Notes under the pieces: model-generated
Told to the model about the DNA's origin: nothing
Database searches by the model: none
Seen by the model: the letters and a program-made list of their open reading frames with translations, nothing else
Shown here: piece after piece, positions 33,566 through 45,286 of the stretch
How the letters are laid out: every line of letters starts with the position of its first letter
Numbering within the stretch: the stretch's first letter is position 1
Program-made: the position numbers and the translations under genes
NCBI GenBank assembly: GCA_015680685.1
Contig: MNCI01004170.1
Span: 1,467,888-1,531,887, forward strand
Origin: Gnetum montanum
Taxonomy: Eukaryota > Streptophyta > Gnetopsida > Gnetales > Gnetaceae
Direction: 5' to 3'
DNA length: 64,000 nucleotides

Positions 33566-33940
33566 ATGACTTCGAAACAACCTACTCCAAGATCCATTGC
33601 ATCTATGGACAAGGGGTTCAAGGCACATGAACTAAAACTTAAGCTGCAAGCTCTAGGAAGGATGGAGGAGGTTCAAACTACTAACTCTGAAACATTGCAA
33701 GCTAAGGGAAAGAGCTTCCTTGCAACAATGGAACAAGTTCATAGGGATGCACTATCTCATAGGGATAGATGGATGCACTTGTACGACCTAGTCATGACTT
33801 CTTCAGCTCATAGGGATGCACTAGCTCATTTGTTAACCTCTATCCTTATGAGAAGAGACATGTCAATCAATAGAGAGTTCATTCGCTCTATCATTGAGCA
33901 AGCTTCACTTAAGGGAAAATGGGCATCAACCCATGCTTAA
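33566..33940 (+). pseudogene. Linker segment of element A between gag and protease
   Basis: An open stretch of 124 codons reading GFKAHELKLKLQALGRMEEV, then QVHRDALSHRDRWMHLYDL, in which the H-RDAL-H motif occurs three times. Nothing catalytic is visible. It is in line between the proline-rich linker and the protease, so it is probably part of the same polyprotein. No known family recognised. Confidence 0.45.
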
Positions 33941-33986
33941 CTTTAATGATAGTGAAGTGAAAATCGACTCTTGAAATGAAGAAGTT

Positions 33987-34330
33987 TTGTTCGTTTTTCT
34001 CCTTATTACCATACGCATTGGTAGGTACAAGGTACATCATGTTCATGTGAATGATGGGATGACCATGAATATGCTACCATATTCTGTTGTTAACAAACTA
34101 GGCTTAAACAAGAACATCCAAGTAACCAACACCTCAACACTTAAGTCATTTAATGGCTCACAAGTAGTAGTGTGTGGTTCCATCTCCTTGGATTTCATAG
34201 CTAGAGAATAGTTTCTCACATCCACCAACTTCCTAGTGGTTGAAAAGACACCTTGCTTCAACTTGATCCTAGGAAGGCCATGGTTAGTGAAGCTTTGGGT
34301 GATCTCATCTCCCATACATTAGGAGATCCA
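33987..34330 (+). pseudogene. Retropepsin remnant of element A
   Basis: Reads VHVNDGMTMNMLPYSVVNKL, GLNKNIQVTNTSTLKSFNGS, VVVCGSISLDFIARE, a stop near 34210, then TNFLVVEKTPCFNLILGRPW and LVKLWVISS. The pattern is that of plant retrotransposon proteases (active site, flap, then ILGRPW), but the active-site triplet reads Asn-Asp-Gly in place of an Asp-Ser/Thr-Gly. The ILGRPWL end is well kept. After it no RT begins. Confidence 0.75.
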
Positions 34331-34754
34331 CTTGCCATACAAGGGTGGGGAAATTGTGATTCATGGGAACAATGTGTCAGTGCCATTAGTTAACTATGTC
34401 GACACTAACTGAGGTTCAGAGGTCGAGTTTCAAGAGAAAACTCCCAACACTCACAATGGAGCCACCGATAACAAAAACAATAACGATGCTAGCAGCATAA
34501 ATTCCATGATAATAATTGACCAACAAAAATGCATGCAGGTGGCCATGCTAAACAAAAGACATGGTAGCATAGGATTGTGTGAAAAAGATTCATTAATTTA
34601 TTGGAGATCAAACAAGAAGTTCCTAGCAAACACCTTATCCTCTCTCTTGTTAAGGATCATCTATTCACTTTTGCAACATTCTATCTTGTTTCACTGTTAG
34701 TTTAATCCTTATATGCTCTTCTGAGAGCATTCCATAATTGCTAGACAACATATG

Positions 34755-37310
34755 GTAACACGGCCTGCTAAGGCCTAAAACTGGCAACCTTATGGCTTGC
34801 CAAGGCCTAAAATTGGTGAGTATAACAAACTCTTACTCTTGTCCCTCTATTGACATTGGAGCCAATCTACCTAATAGCCTCACATGCAAGTTTACTTATA
34901 TGCATATACCTTTGGTTCACAATTATCATGACACATTTTCATCTACTAACTTTGGTTCATGGCCTTATTACATTTACCATCTGTATTTATATGAAACATA
35001 CAAAACATTTTTTAAAAAAATTCTAAAACCAGTGCATAGCCGTAGCCACACTACGTGGCAATTTGAAAAAAAAAAAAACCAAAATGTCCATATGTGTATG
35101 ACGGTGGTTGCATTATGCAATGTACAACAACAAAAACAATAACATGGTCTTTGTGACCATGGTGGCCAAATGAAATAGATACAACTATGAGAACCCTATT
35201 AAACTTGGGCTTGCAAATGGTAAAGGAGAACCCTATTAAAGACCAACAACACACACAACACAACTAAGAATTCCAAAAATATGTAAATTATAGTGATGCC
35301 TAAAGCACCTAACGGTATAACAAGAATTGCTAGCGTGGAGGTGCTCCATAGTGACCATGGTTATCATGATTACCCACCAAAATACCTCACATAAATAGGG
35401 GGAAAAAAAAAACACTTTTCTTCCAACCCCACTAGCTATGGAATTGAACTCCAAACTTGCCAAGAAATCTTGAAACAATCCCTGTGAAAACAAAATTTAC
35501 GGAGCAAACTGCCCAACATAAACATAGCCACAAGTGAACAAAAATTAAGTTAATTAACCAATTTTTAGGCTTGGCGCTTGCCACCAGCCACCGTGGCTGA
35601 CAGTGGTGCTGGCTGGTAGCGCAGGCCTGCGACGTGGTTGCAGGGCAGAAGTGAGGTACAGTGGCGCTTGCTGGAAGGCCATTGCAGGCTACCAACATGC
35701 TGCCACTGTCAGTGTCACTAGTGCCCATAATCCTTGACCGCGCGCACCCTCCTACCATGCAGTTGCGTAGCTTTGCCCTCCCGCCCGTCATGCCATGTTT
35801 GCTTTCACGGGCATGCCACGTTGTCCTTGCATATCCTGCAGCCCTTGCCTCTAACGTGTAGTCCTGTGGAAATCTTGTGGCCTCCTCCTACCAGTCTCGG
35901 ACGGCATTGTTGCTCTCCCCCCTGTCTTGCCTATGCCATAGGACTAAATAAAAAAAATGTAAGTAAATAAAAATATATATATATATATATTACATCATTC
36001 TCCTCTCTACTCCCCTTTTGTATTCTTTCTCCTCATCCAAATTTATTTGCTATATATTATCATACATGCATTCTTAATTCTTTTTTTTTTTTTAACTTAC
36101 ATATCACTTATTTTTATATTATCCACCCTTATGTCCATGTACCCCACCTCCTCCTAGCTTACACTTTTTATTTCCACTATATACCGTTTAACATTCTACT
36201 TTTATGATTTGTATTCTTCTTATATAGTTCATCATATTCTTTATAACATACTAATTACCCATATACTTATTATCTCTTTCTTGTTCATATCGCTTAGACT
36301 TTACTTTTTTTCTATTTATTTGTCTTATGATCTTATATATTGATCCATGTTGTATCTATTACTTACTTATACTCATAAATATTATCTACAATAGGTCCTA
36401 CCATGGCTTGCCAAGGTTTTAAATTGGCATCATGGCATGCTAAGGCTTTAAACTAGCAAACTCGTAACCTTAGTTGACAATGTTTGACCCAATTTTTCAT
36501 ACTTCCATTGTAATTTAACTTGTTTTGCCTTTGGCTAATCTTTGTTTGGCCTTTATTCCATTTGGCTTGCCTATTTGTACCCCTTATAACCTTTATTGAC
36601 CACACTTAAACCTTGTTTGATCTTTGATCTGGTATATTTTGACTTATTTAAGCATTACTATTAATGTATTTTTACATTATTTTGGCATTATTTAACTATT
36701 TTATTACATAGGTGCCACTTGATGTGCTCATGTTGTCATGCAGATTGATCTAGGAGGATGAGGAAGCAAACTTGATTAGCCTTAAAGCCTTAGTAAATCC
36801 CTTTCGTGATGTTGATGAAGTTAAACTTATGTACCCAAACATTGAACCTTGTAACCATTGCACTATATAGCCATAATACCTTGATGTAGCCCAATGACCA
36901 TTGACCTTGAAACCAGAAACATCAGAGGGTTCCTTAGTTGAAATTCCCATCTAAGGCCAAGATGGTGAGGAGAAAACACATGAAACCAAGTTTGTTACCA
37001 CAACTTGATCCTGCTCAAGACCTCATCAAATCCTTGTTATGCAACACTAAAGCCATCATATAGCCCCAATTATGCCTACACTCACATCCTTGTTTGTAGT
37101 ATTATTTACCATTGTTAATAGGTTACAATGAATGATTGATGTTGACAACTTTGATGTCCTACAATAAATAAGCCTGCATGAAATCTTTGCACGATAGAGG
37201 AACATCTTTCTATGGCCTTCCAAGGCCTTAAACTAGCACAATATAGCTTGTTGAGGCCTTAAATTGGCAACATGGCCCACCACAACCTTAAGCTGGCAAC
37301 ATTAGTAACC
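34755..37310 (+). repeat. Dispersed GGCTTGCCAAGGCCTAAA motif
   Basis: Units of about 25 bases, ATGGCTTGCCAAGGCCTAAA followed by A/T TTGGCAAC, occur as pairs or triplets at 34755-34815, 36404-36480 and 37205-37310. Each unit holds TTGCCAA and TTGGCAA, which are inverted to each other, so each can form a small hairpin. Confidence 0.7.
35565..35990. other. GC-rich island with A-rich tail and (AT)n
   Basis: About 380 bases far richer in G+C than the flanks, with a hairpin near 35587-35620 (CCAGCCACC...GTGCTGGCTGG), followed by AAATAAAAAAAATG and an (AT)n tract at about 35972-35989. Could be a retroposed sequence with its tail, or a captured fragment. No protein recognised. Confidence 0.5.
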
Positions 37311-38369
37311 TAGGTAGCTTGGTTTTTCTTCATCATTTTACATAGCCTCATGCATTATAATGTGACAACATGCTTTCTTTGTTTAGTTTTCTTATTCTCT
37401 TGGAGTTATGCTTGCAGGGTGAAGCCTAGAGTCATCATAAAGGTGCAACTCATTATGGTAGCAAGTCACCGTGTGACCTCAATGTGCAAGATTCGATGAG
37501 TTATTCTCATTGTGTCAAGAGTGCTTATGCCATTTACATCCTGCCACCTCTCGTTGAACCCAACCCCATAGCCTAATTATAGCCTTACCCTTAAGTAGCA
37601 ATGTTGACCTATGTTTGACACTCATGCATTATTGCCATGTGATATGTTCTTCTTCATGCTTCACCTATAAGTCCATTGAATGTAACATAGCTCATTCAAT
37701 GGGAAACCCATCAATTCTATCAAGTGTAACACATCTCACTCAATGGAAAAAACCAAATCAAAACTGACCTTGACAAAGAAACCTAATGAAGGTTTCAACC
37801 CATCAAAAGAATGAGGAAGAAAATTACCAAGAAGTTGAAATGGCCTGTGAGGACCAAAAGTCCAAAAGAACATATTAATAGCTTCAAACATGCAAAGGGA
37901 GGATCCTAGAGGCCAAAAAAACTTTGGAGTAAGATGTTGGATTCTTAAATGCATTCATCAAGTGACTAACATCTTAAAGCATGAAGTGATAATATCCTTG
38001 ACTAACCAACATGTTAATGTCATAGCCATGATGACAACTATGGAATGCATTATTCACCTTCATAACCATTTCCTTATAACCTCATTGCCATTTCCTCATC
38101 ATAGCCTTACCCCATCATCGTGAGAACTCTTTGGCATGGTTTGACATGACTGAATCAATCACAGATAGGTAATGTTGGTGGTGGACCTACAGTGATGTTT
38201 TGTATTCTTTGTCAATGCCTCTTGGGTCAATCCTCTAGTACCAAAAAAGAAGGGCCAATGAAACACCAGAAAATTTGCATGTTGTAACCTTTATAACCCC
38301 ATCCCATGAAACTCGAGGCAAAACTTCATTGAAAATGTAAGGATTGTAGCCCATGAGGTACAATCTCAC

Positions 38370-39735
38370 ATACGTTATACTTTTGTGGTTGAAAAATGCC
38401 TCATAAGTGGTCAAAGCCTCATTTCCCATGTGAAAAAAGTTATGTAATGTCTATATTTGGACTTGGGGGGTTAAAAATGCCTTTTGAGATGCCAAAATTG
38501 GCATTTTGATGGGTTTTATGAGGGTTATAGCATTTTCTATGCTGAAGGCACCTACCCCCAACGAGGATGCATGGGGATGAAACTCACCTACCTCCAGCGA
38601 GGATGCATGGGGGTACAACTTACCTTCCCCTAGCATGGAGATCACCCCTTAGCATGGAGTATCTAGCAAGGAAGACCTAGCATAGAAGATCTACCCCTAG
38701 CATGGAAGATCTTCCCCTAGCCTGGAAGATATTCCTCTAGCGTGAAAGACTTGCCCCCAGCATGGAAGATCTGCTTCTAGCATGGAAGATCTCCCCTTAG
38801 CTTGGAAGATCTCCCTCCAGCATGGAAGACTTTCCCCCAACATGGAAGATCTCCCTTAAGCATGGAAGATCTCCTCCCAGCCTAGAAGATCTTCCTCCAG
38901 TGTGGAAGATTTGCTACCAGCATGGAAGCCATCCCCCTAGCATGGAAGAGCTTTTCCCAGTGTGGACTATTTGCTCCTAGCATGGAAGCCATCCCACCGT
39001 TACTATTTTTAGTAAACAGAATGGCCATGGGGATATGACACTTACTAAAAGTATGGTAACCCCCTAGATTTTGGCACCTATCCCACTTGAAACGTAATAG
39101 AAGTTTGCAGCCAATTTGTAGTAGTTTTGCAATCCAATTTGTAGAAAAAATTAAGGCCAAAACCCTATATAAACCAACCCCAAATACCATTTTTAGATTT
39201 CACCCCCTTAGCACTCACACACTTTGACATTTTTGCAAGTATTTTTGCATTTAGGAGCTTTAAACACACACAAAGCTTCTTGAATCCCCAACGTGGAAAC
39301 TCCATAGCCATTATTACACCCCCTGTAACATCAATGTTGTAGATCTGGTGCAAGGAGTAGCAAAGGTTTGAAAGCATTGGGAGTTGTGAAGCATCTAGAT
39401 CATGGAGTAACGAATTCCAAGCTCCCACTGTAGTGAACCCCCTTGCTACCATAGGCATATTATTGTACACATTTCTTGAACCATTCTTTATTTCTTTTAA
39501 AATAAAGTTTATAGTTCTATTTGTATGCAAGATAGATTTATTTGTTCCAATTTGGCACATTTATTTTCTCAAATCTACATTGCATTTTTATTTTTTCTAC
39601 CTTCTTTTTGCATTTCATAAGTTCCTAGGTGATCTGCCAAACCATCTCAGGTACCTCAGATCCTAGGTTAAAGTTGTTGTGCTAGGATTTTTAGTTTTCC
39701 AGTGATCAAATTTTTTAGTTGCTATAATATCTAGT
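38370..39735 (+). mobile_element. 3' LTR of element A (truncated)
   Basis: Aligns with 20940-22230: GGTTGAAAAATGC.TCATAAGTGGT, the 20-base array (38635-38990), TATATAAA at 39166, CTTTAAACACA, AAAATAAAGTTTA and AGTTCCTAGGTGATCTGCC. Similarity stops near 39735, about 1 kb short of the left LTR end. Confidence 0.8.
38635..38990 (+). repeat. 20-base U3 array in the element A 3' LTR
   Basis: About seventeen units, mostly AGCATGGAAGATCTCCCCTT with small changes, head to tail. Unit number and order differ from the array at 21190-21480. Confidence 0.9.
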
Positions 39736-40207
39736 GAGCCTTTGGAATTCCTTGGTGGCTTTGCCTTTGATGCTACTAGTATCAGTTGACATGATGAGGT
39801 TAATACTTCGAAACATTTTGAAGTGGAAAAACTCAAAATGCTATTGGTGGCTTACTTTGCACAAATTGATGGCACACTAAATAAAATATCCTCTATAGGA
39901 GTATACCTTATTCTTGCTTTCCAGTTTACAAATATCCATTCATTTTGTATTTTTAAAGAATGGATCTTGTAAAATATGAAAGGTAACTACCACTTATTAG
40001 GTACTATTTTTCCTTGACCATGCTTTTAGTTGCTTCTAAATCAATGCACCACCATATATTATCTTAAAAATTCAATGTAAAATGTTTAGATGTTATAGGT
40101 AGATCATCTTTCTCTTTTAAAACAACATACAATGGACAATAAATGGAATATCCTTTTAGCCATAAAGCCTACTTAATTAAATGGTCTAAATGTGCCAATA
40201 ACACTAT
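39736..40207. other. Unassigned AT-rich stretch
   Basis: No LTR end, tandem repeat or secure protein motif. A short GYSFSHKAY-like reading near 40150-40175 faintly recalls a Copia integrase, but is too weak to call. Confidence 0.4.
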
Positions 40208-40347
40208 TTTAGAGCTTAAGGCTTTAGAATCTCCCAACATTGACCTCAATGTAAGGCTTAATCTCCAAATCAGATATTTCACATAAATTTAAAATCCAAC
40301 CCAAGAGGCAAAGTGTTTTAGTGAAGATCTCATAAATATTTGGCTCT
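40208..40347 (-). mobile_element. 3' LTR of element II, first fragment
   Basis: TTAGAGCTTAAGGCTTTAGAATCT and following text match 58596 onward (TGTAGAGCTTGAGACTTTACAATCT). Interrupted after GCTCT by the chromovirus; continues at 49377. Confidence 0.75.
40343..40347. other. Target-site duplication of the chromovirus (left)
   Basis: GCTCT, repeated at 49372-49376. Confidence 0.9.
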
Positions 40348-40824
40348 TGTAACATCCCATCCATTGTTAAGGGTAGAAACATTTGTAAAAATGTAATTAA
40401 CCTTCAAATAAAGGGGTAGCTCATTATCAGGAGTTGTGATTATTTATGTATCCTTTAGGAATGGGTTTGACCTATGTCATTTAAGGCTAGGTTTAAAGGT
40501 TGTGCTAGCATAGAGTTGTGGAGCTTGGAAAGACAAGTAAGAGGAGCTAGGTAAAGTAGGAAAAGAAGGGGCTAATCACTCCTTTGGCTAGATAGCCTAA
40601 CTATGGTGGTAGTGCCAAATTACCTCTAAGGCTTAAGTGGCATGGGAAAACCCAAAGGACACTATAGTATACCACAATTATTAATAAAAATTTTCTCTAT
40701 TTGTCTTTTCTATTATGTGTACCAGTCATTTATTTATCAAGTGTTTTATGGTATTTCCATTATATGTGATGAATTAAGCAATGAACAGACATGTTTTTAT
40801 GACATATGGGAACGAGATGTCACA
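40348..40824 (+). mobile_element. 5' LTR of the chromovirus
   Basis: TGTAACATCCC...GAGATGTCACA. It aligns along its whole length with 48892-49371 (for example GTTAAGGGTAGAAACATTTG, TTTTATGGTATTTCCATTAT). ATTAATAAAAATTTTC near 40680 may include the polyadenylation signal. Confidence 0.9.
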
Positions 40825-40826
40825 TT

Positions 40827-40837
40827 TGGTATCAAAG
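40827..40837 (+). other. Primer-binding site of the chromovirus
   Basis: TGGTATCAAAG, two bases after the LTR; matches the start of the initiator tRNA-Met complement. Confidence 0.8.
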
Positions 40838-41051
40838 AAAACCACGATTTAGGAGCCAAAGTGGAAGAAAAATATTATTTTATTATTATTGTTGTAAAAT
40901 AGAAGTACATCCAAGCAAAATACATGTAAAAGAAGAAGCGGAATACAAGAACATGGAAGATGTGGAATAAAAAGATTAAGGAAAAAAATAGTCATCATTT
41001 GTTTCGATGGAACAAGTAGAGGAGATTTGAGACTATCTTCAATTTCACTTC

Positions 41052-42533
41052 TCATTCTTCATCAGTGGCATCATTTTTACTAAGCACCACCTTGTGTCCC
41101 ACCAACTTATCACATAATTGCTTGATATGCTTAGTGTCACTCTTTGCTGCAGTTGCTGATTCCTCCCTTCTCTTAAGTTGAGTGTCCAGCATCTCCATTT
41201 GAATCAATTGATCATCTATATTTTTTTCCATTCTTTCTCTTTTCTTTGCATAAAACAAGATTAAAGTTATGAGTTATGAACAAAAAAAATCTAATAGAAA
41301 GAAGAAAAAGGGAAGAGAAAAGAGTAAGAACTACTCACTTGATATCAAATGTTATCAATTTGAAGAAATCGTTCACGAGTCTATAGATGGCAAGCTAGAC
41401 ATGTATCACTCTCCAATTCTCCTAAGAGTTATTCTAAATTTTTGAAAACTTCCAAAGCATCCTGGGGAATTAGATAGAAAGATGATGAAGCACCAGCCTA
41501 TTCTAATTCATATTCTTCCTTGAAGTTGCATGATTGGGACATCAATATGTGGTAGACATTCTTGCAAATAGAGTAGGGTTTATTCCTGGTAATTCATTAA
41601 CCAAGATGTTGAAGAAGCATGAGTTCTTCTTCAATAGCTACTACTATTTGTCCCATTGACCAAGATGCTAAAGAAGCATGAGTTCTCTTGATGTTGAGTC
41701 TACTGCAAAGCTAGTTGACCCTTCTTTCCATCCTTAGTCTTGCTCTTTAAAATTCTATTCTCAAGAAATTCAAGACATAATCTAGGATTGTAACAACTAA
41801 AGAGTTTGGATGAAGTGTTGTAACTTAGGATCAAACACATGATCAAGGGTACGCAACATATGGTATAAGGTTTATTGGGATTTTTTAGGAAAACAGTAGC
41901 TTCATTCATGGCATTGTATAAAGTAGCAAAGTAAGACAACAACCAATCATAAACTCTACCAATTATGACACCATGAAGTATATAAATTGAATGCACCCTA
42001 GCATGACTCTAGTATTGATGCCATAAAATTTTGTTGTGGATGAACTAACAAAACTCAAAGTGAATTTCATTGATGAAATCTTCACAATGGAATTGGCTTT
42101 TCTAGATAGCAGAATCATAGACGTAATTAGATAATTCTTTTTGGTAAAATAATTGAAACTTAGGAGAGAAAACCAATGGAATAAAAGGATCCTCCCCTTG
42201 GTGAAAACCTAAGGCTATTCGAATATTAGTGGGAATAACTATTGTTGCACCAAAAATCAATTATGAAGTAGAACTTTTACTTTGATTATAATGATCATAC
42301 CATTCCATTATTCAGCTTTTACAATATGATGACTTGAAAACAAGGAAGACAAGTAATTAAGATAACCTTGAATTTGTAAGGTATTGAAACTCCTTTTTTC
42401 CAAGTACACTACGCACACAATTGGAAGTAGTAATAGCATTATTTTGAAGTAAAAGAATGAACACTAATTTGGAACTACTTGAAGGAGTAGAAGGAGCTTG
42501 AGAAAAAGCCTAAGTAGAATACTTTGGAGCCAT
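41052..42533 (-). pseudogene. Antisense ORF remnant in the chromovirus leader
   Basis: From an ATG at 42533 one minus-strand frame (MAPKYST, AFSQAPSTPSSSSKLVFILL) runs without net frameshift to about 41700, some 278 codons, broken by roughly eight stops. Each of these could be a C-to-T change in a Gln or Arg codon. The segment 41996-41700 is open (VIIGRVYDWLLSYFATLYNA, IMCLILSYNTSSKLFSCYN). A further segment at 41258-41052 is coiled-coil-like (MEKNIDDQLIQMEMLDTQLK) after a possible splice-like GTGAGT. Function unknown. It lies between primer site and gag, on the strand opposite to the element. Confidence 0.5.
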
Positions 42534-42906
42534 GATGTCAATGATTAATTCTTTGATGTTGCTTGCAATCTCTAAGAATAATCCTTCAATCTTTTGATGG
42601 TGCTATGCTATGATGGGAGAAACTTCTTTTCTTATGTATATATAAAAGAACAACAAGAATCTTGGGAGAAAAAGTGGAAGTATCGACTTAATTTGTTAAG
42701 GATTTAATACAAGTAATGCTAATTTTTTATGATTTTATGATTGATAGGTCAAGCAAACCAGTGCTATCTCTAGCTCAATGTGTAGTACTCTTCGATACGA
42801 TTCCAACGATGCCAATTTCATTGAAATTTGACATACGGTTTAGGAGACATGACATTTCTTGGGTCATGTGTAGTTTCAAAATTAAAAAGGTAAAAAGGTG
42901 CTTTTA

Positions 42907-43640
42907 AAATTTAAAATTTAATTTCTATTTATTTAAAAAAAGTAGGACTTTGCAGGTTTGACCCCAAGCCCCAATTTTTTTTGTTAAATTAATAAAAAAA
43001 AATATTTTTCACGTTAGCTAGCAGGGGACACACTGGCCTTGTATGGGTCATGTTGACCCTACAAGGGGGCAGTGTAGCCCTTATTTCAAGGGTCAGTTGA
43101 TGAAAAATTTTGAATTGCCTATCAATTAATGAAAAATTTGAAATTTCCATCAACTGATGAAAAATTCAAAATTTCGTCATTGTGTCATTAGTTTAAATAA
43201 AGAATGTGTAGAAATAATATTCAAGATTAGAATTTAACACCTTGGTAACAACTGAGATATGAATTCTATAACTAAGCATTCTTGTTTAGGAGTAGAACTA
43301 GGATGGATGACTTCTTAGGAAATCTCAAAAATTGTGTAAGTTCTTGCAACTTAAAATGGTCATAACCTTTAATTTTAAAGTATTTTTTTAATCACACAAA
43401 AATCAATTCCAATAGAATTGAACCTCTTAGGCATAATGAAATAGTCAAATTTACCTTTCTAGTGATAGAAAATTACCTTTTAATCCATTATTTAAGGTTC
43501 CAAAACAATTAGATTCCAAGGCGGGCAAAAGTCCATAATAGTTTCAACCTCTTATGCAACCAATTAACTATCTCAAGACTTACAAAAATGGTCATAAGGC
43601 TAAGCAATTGCAAACACACCTAATTTATTTAACTTACTAA
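42907..43640 (+). other. Chromovirus leader without recognised gene
   Basis: AT-rich stretch up to gag. It includes a repeated CAACTGATGAAAAATT-type string (43088, 43125 and 43148 region) and no protein motif. Confidence 0.45.
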
Positions 43641-44790
43641 TGTTTCGGACCCAAAGAGTAAATTAGAGAGAAATGAAGATCCAAGTCTACGACTAGATGA
43701 AAGCCCTTGAGGATTAAATTAGTGAGATCAAGGATATTTAAGAAGAGCTCCATCAATCAAATTAAGGATTTAGGATAGAGATGCAGAATGTGTTCAAAGA
43801 AATTAGGAAATTTTCTCAAAGTTTAGAGGATAAATGATCAGATGTGCAAGGAAAGATGGATTCATTTGCAGATTCCATCAAGCAACTAACTAACCATCTA
43901 ACTCAACCTTCAAATCCTAGTCATGTTCCACCCAGGGATAACACCAAGATCAAGATCAACTTCCACCTAGGGATTAACACCAAGATCAGGATCAACTTCC
44001 CCCTATGGATCCACACCAAAACCAACCCCCACCTACTGGACACTAGGATGTTGATATTTCTTCAATAATTTAAAGAATGAAAATTGAAGGTGAGGGATAT
44101 TGGAATTAGTAGAATACACCATAAGACTACAGAATTTCATGAGAAGAAGGTAAAATTAGATCCAGTGCCAAGGTAAAAGATTGGCTTGATACAATGAAAA
44201 ATTACTTTGAAATGCTAAATTTATCAAGTCAAGAACATTTAGAAGTTGTCTCCCTATATTTAAGAGGGCTTGCGGCAACATGGTGAAATGGACTAAATCT
44301 CAAGGTTTGATTACAAATTGGCTCAACTTTTGTCAAGATTTTGAACAAAAATTTGTACTAGATTCTTTTCTCAAAGAGTGCAAGATGAGATTTTATTCCT
44401 TAAGCTTGGAAAGGCAATTAGTAGAAGATTATTATAAGGAATTTTATGATCTCTCTCAGTGTGTAAGTTACTAGGATGAGGGAGAATTAGCTTCAAAGTT
44501 CATTGGTGGATTACATGCATAACTGCGTTCCCAAACATGAGCACATAATCCTCAAATAATTGATGAGGCATATAGAATTACTAAGGATTATGAAGAATTG
44601 AATCAAGTACAAACTACCCTTCAACCAACAACAGTAAAAGAAACACCAACCAAAAGAGCTCGATCAAGGTCAAGATGTGTTGTTTGTGGTGAAGATCATT
44701 TCAAGTGAGATTGTCCAAAATTACAAGAAAAGGTACAAAGGAGTAATCAAAATTGAAATTAGAAACCCAAAACAAACATGAACAAAGGAA
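43640..44790 (+). pseudogene. gag: Gag remnant of the chromovirus
   Basis: Capsid protein. Visible segments: KMDSFADSIKQLTNHLTQ near 43850, VKDWLDTMKNYFEMLNLSSQ near 44165-44230, then after a frame change NWLNFCQDFEQKFV and RQLVEDYYKEFYDLSQC near 44320-44470. FIGGLHA and RITKDYEELNQVQ follow. A nucleocapsid motif CVVCGEDHFK, stop, DC sits near 44678-44716. It has one residue fewer than usual between the second Cys and His, and a TGA inside it. Several stops and at least one frameshift. Confidence 0.8.
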
Positions 44791-44911
44791 AAATCAAAAC
44801 CATCACCACATCCATGAAGAAGATTTATGCATCAACTAAGTCAGGTTTGCGTAAATTTCAATTTTTTGTACTAATTTTTGAAGGTTTACTTAAAGGTCAA
44901 AAATTAAATTT

Positions 44912-45196
44912 TTGATTGATGGTGGTGCCAGTGATAACTTTATTTATCCAAATTTAATTAATTTATTGAAAATAATTTTACATTCTAAGAAAATTATTAA
45001 GATAGAACTTGCAAATGGAATGACCATGAGTAAGCATACTAGGTACGAAGAAATTATTTTTACTTTGCAAGACATGCCTTTTGTTGATGAATTCTTTGAA
45101 TTTGAACTAGGTGATGCCGATGTGATTTTAGGAATGTGTTTCCTATGGAAATTTGATATTACTATCCACTTTGGAACTCGTATTCTAAAAGTCTAA
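44912..45196 (+). pseudogene. pol: Retropepsin of the chromovirus
   Basis: Reads MIDGGASDNFIYPNLINLLK, then IELANGMTMSKHTRYEEIIF, FEFELGDADVILGMCFLWKF and DITIHFGTRIL. The IDGGAS segment is the active site, and DVILGM..L is the conserved second half. This part is an open frame of 94 codons. It lies between gag and RT as expected. Confidence 0.85.
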
Positions 45197-45286
45197 ATCA
45201 TTGATCAAGTTGGGATTCTAAGGAGGGTAGGAACAACAAAGCAAATCCACACGATAACCATCAAGTAAGCCAAAAGCTTAGTCTAA

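Larger units (their letters stand above)
34331..38369 (+). other. Non-coding interior of element A
   Basis: About 4 kb with no pol motif seen. It holds dispersed copies of a GGCTTGCCAAGGCCTAAA-like motif (34755-34815, 36404-36480, 37205-37310), a GC-rich island (35565-35945) with an A-rich and (AT)n tail, and pyrimidine-rich sequence (35990-36360). Short open frames look incidental. Confidence 0.55.
20911..39735 (+). mobile_element. Element A: long-LTR retrotransposon with gag and protease only (TR-GAG-like), split by element D
   Basis: Homologous long LTRs lie at 20911-23228 and about 38370-39735 (the latter cut short). A Met-tRNA-like primer site follows the first LTR, then gag, then protease. 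After the protease (34320) some 4 kb contains no RT, RNase H or integrase motif in any frame that I can see. Elements with LTRs and gag-PR only are known in plants as TR-GAG. Element D interrupts gag with a perfect 5-base duplication. Exact outer ends and target duplication were not resolved. Confidence 0.75.

Noticed and set aside
40140-40207. Possible Copia integrase end (GYSFSHKAY)
   Set aside because: Only nine residues are suggestive, with no further Copia motif on either side.
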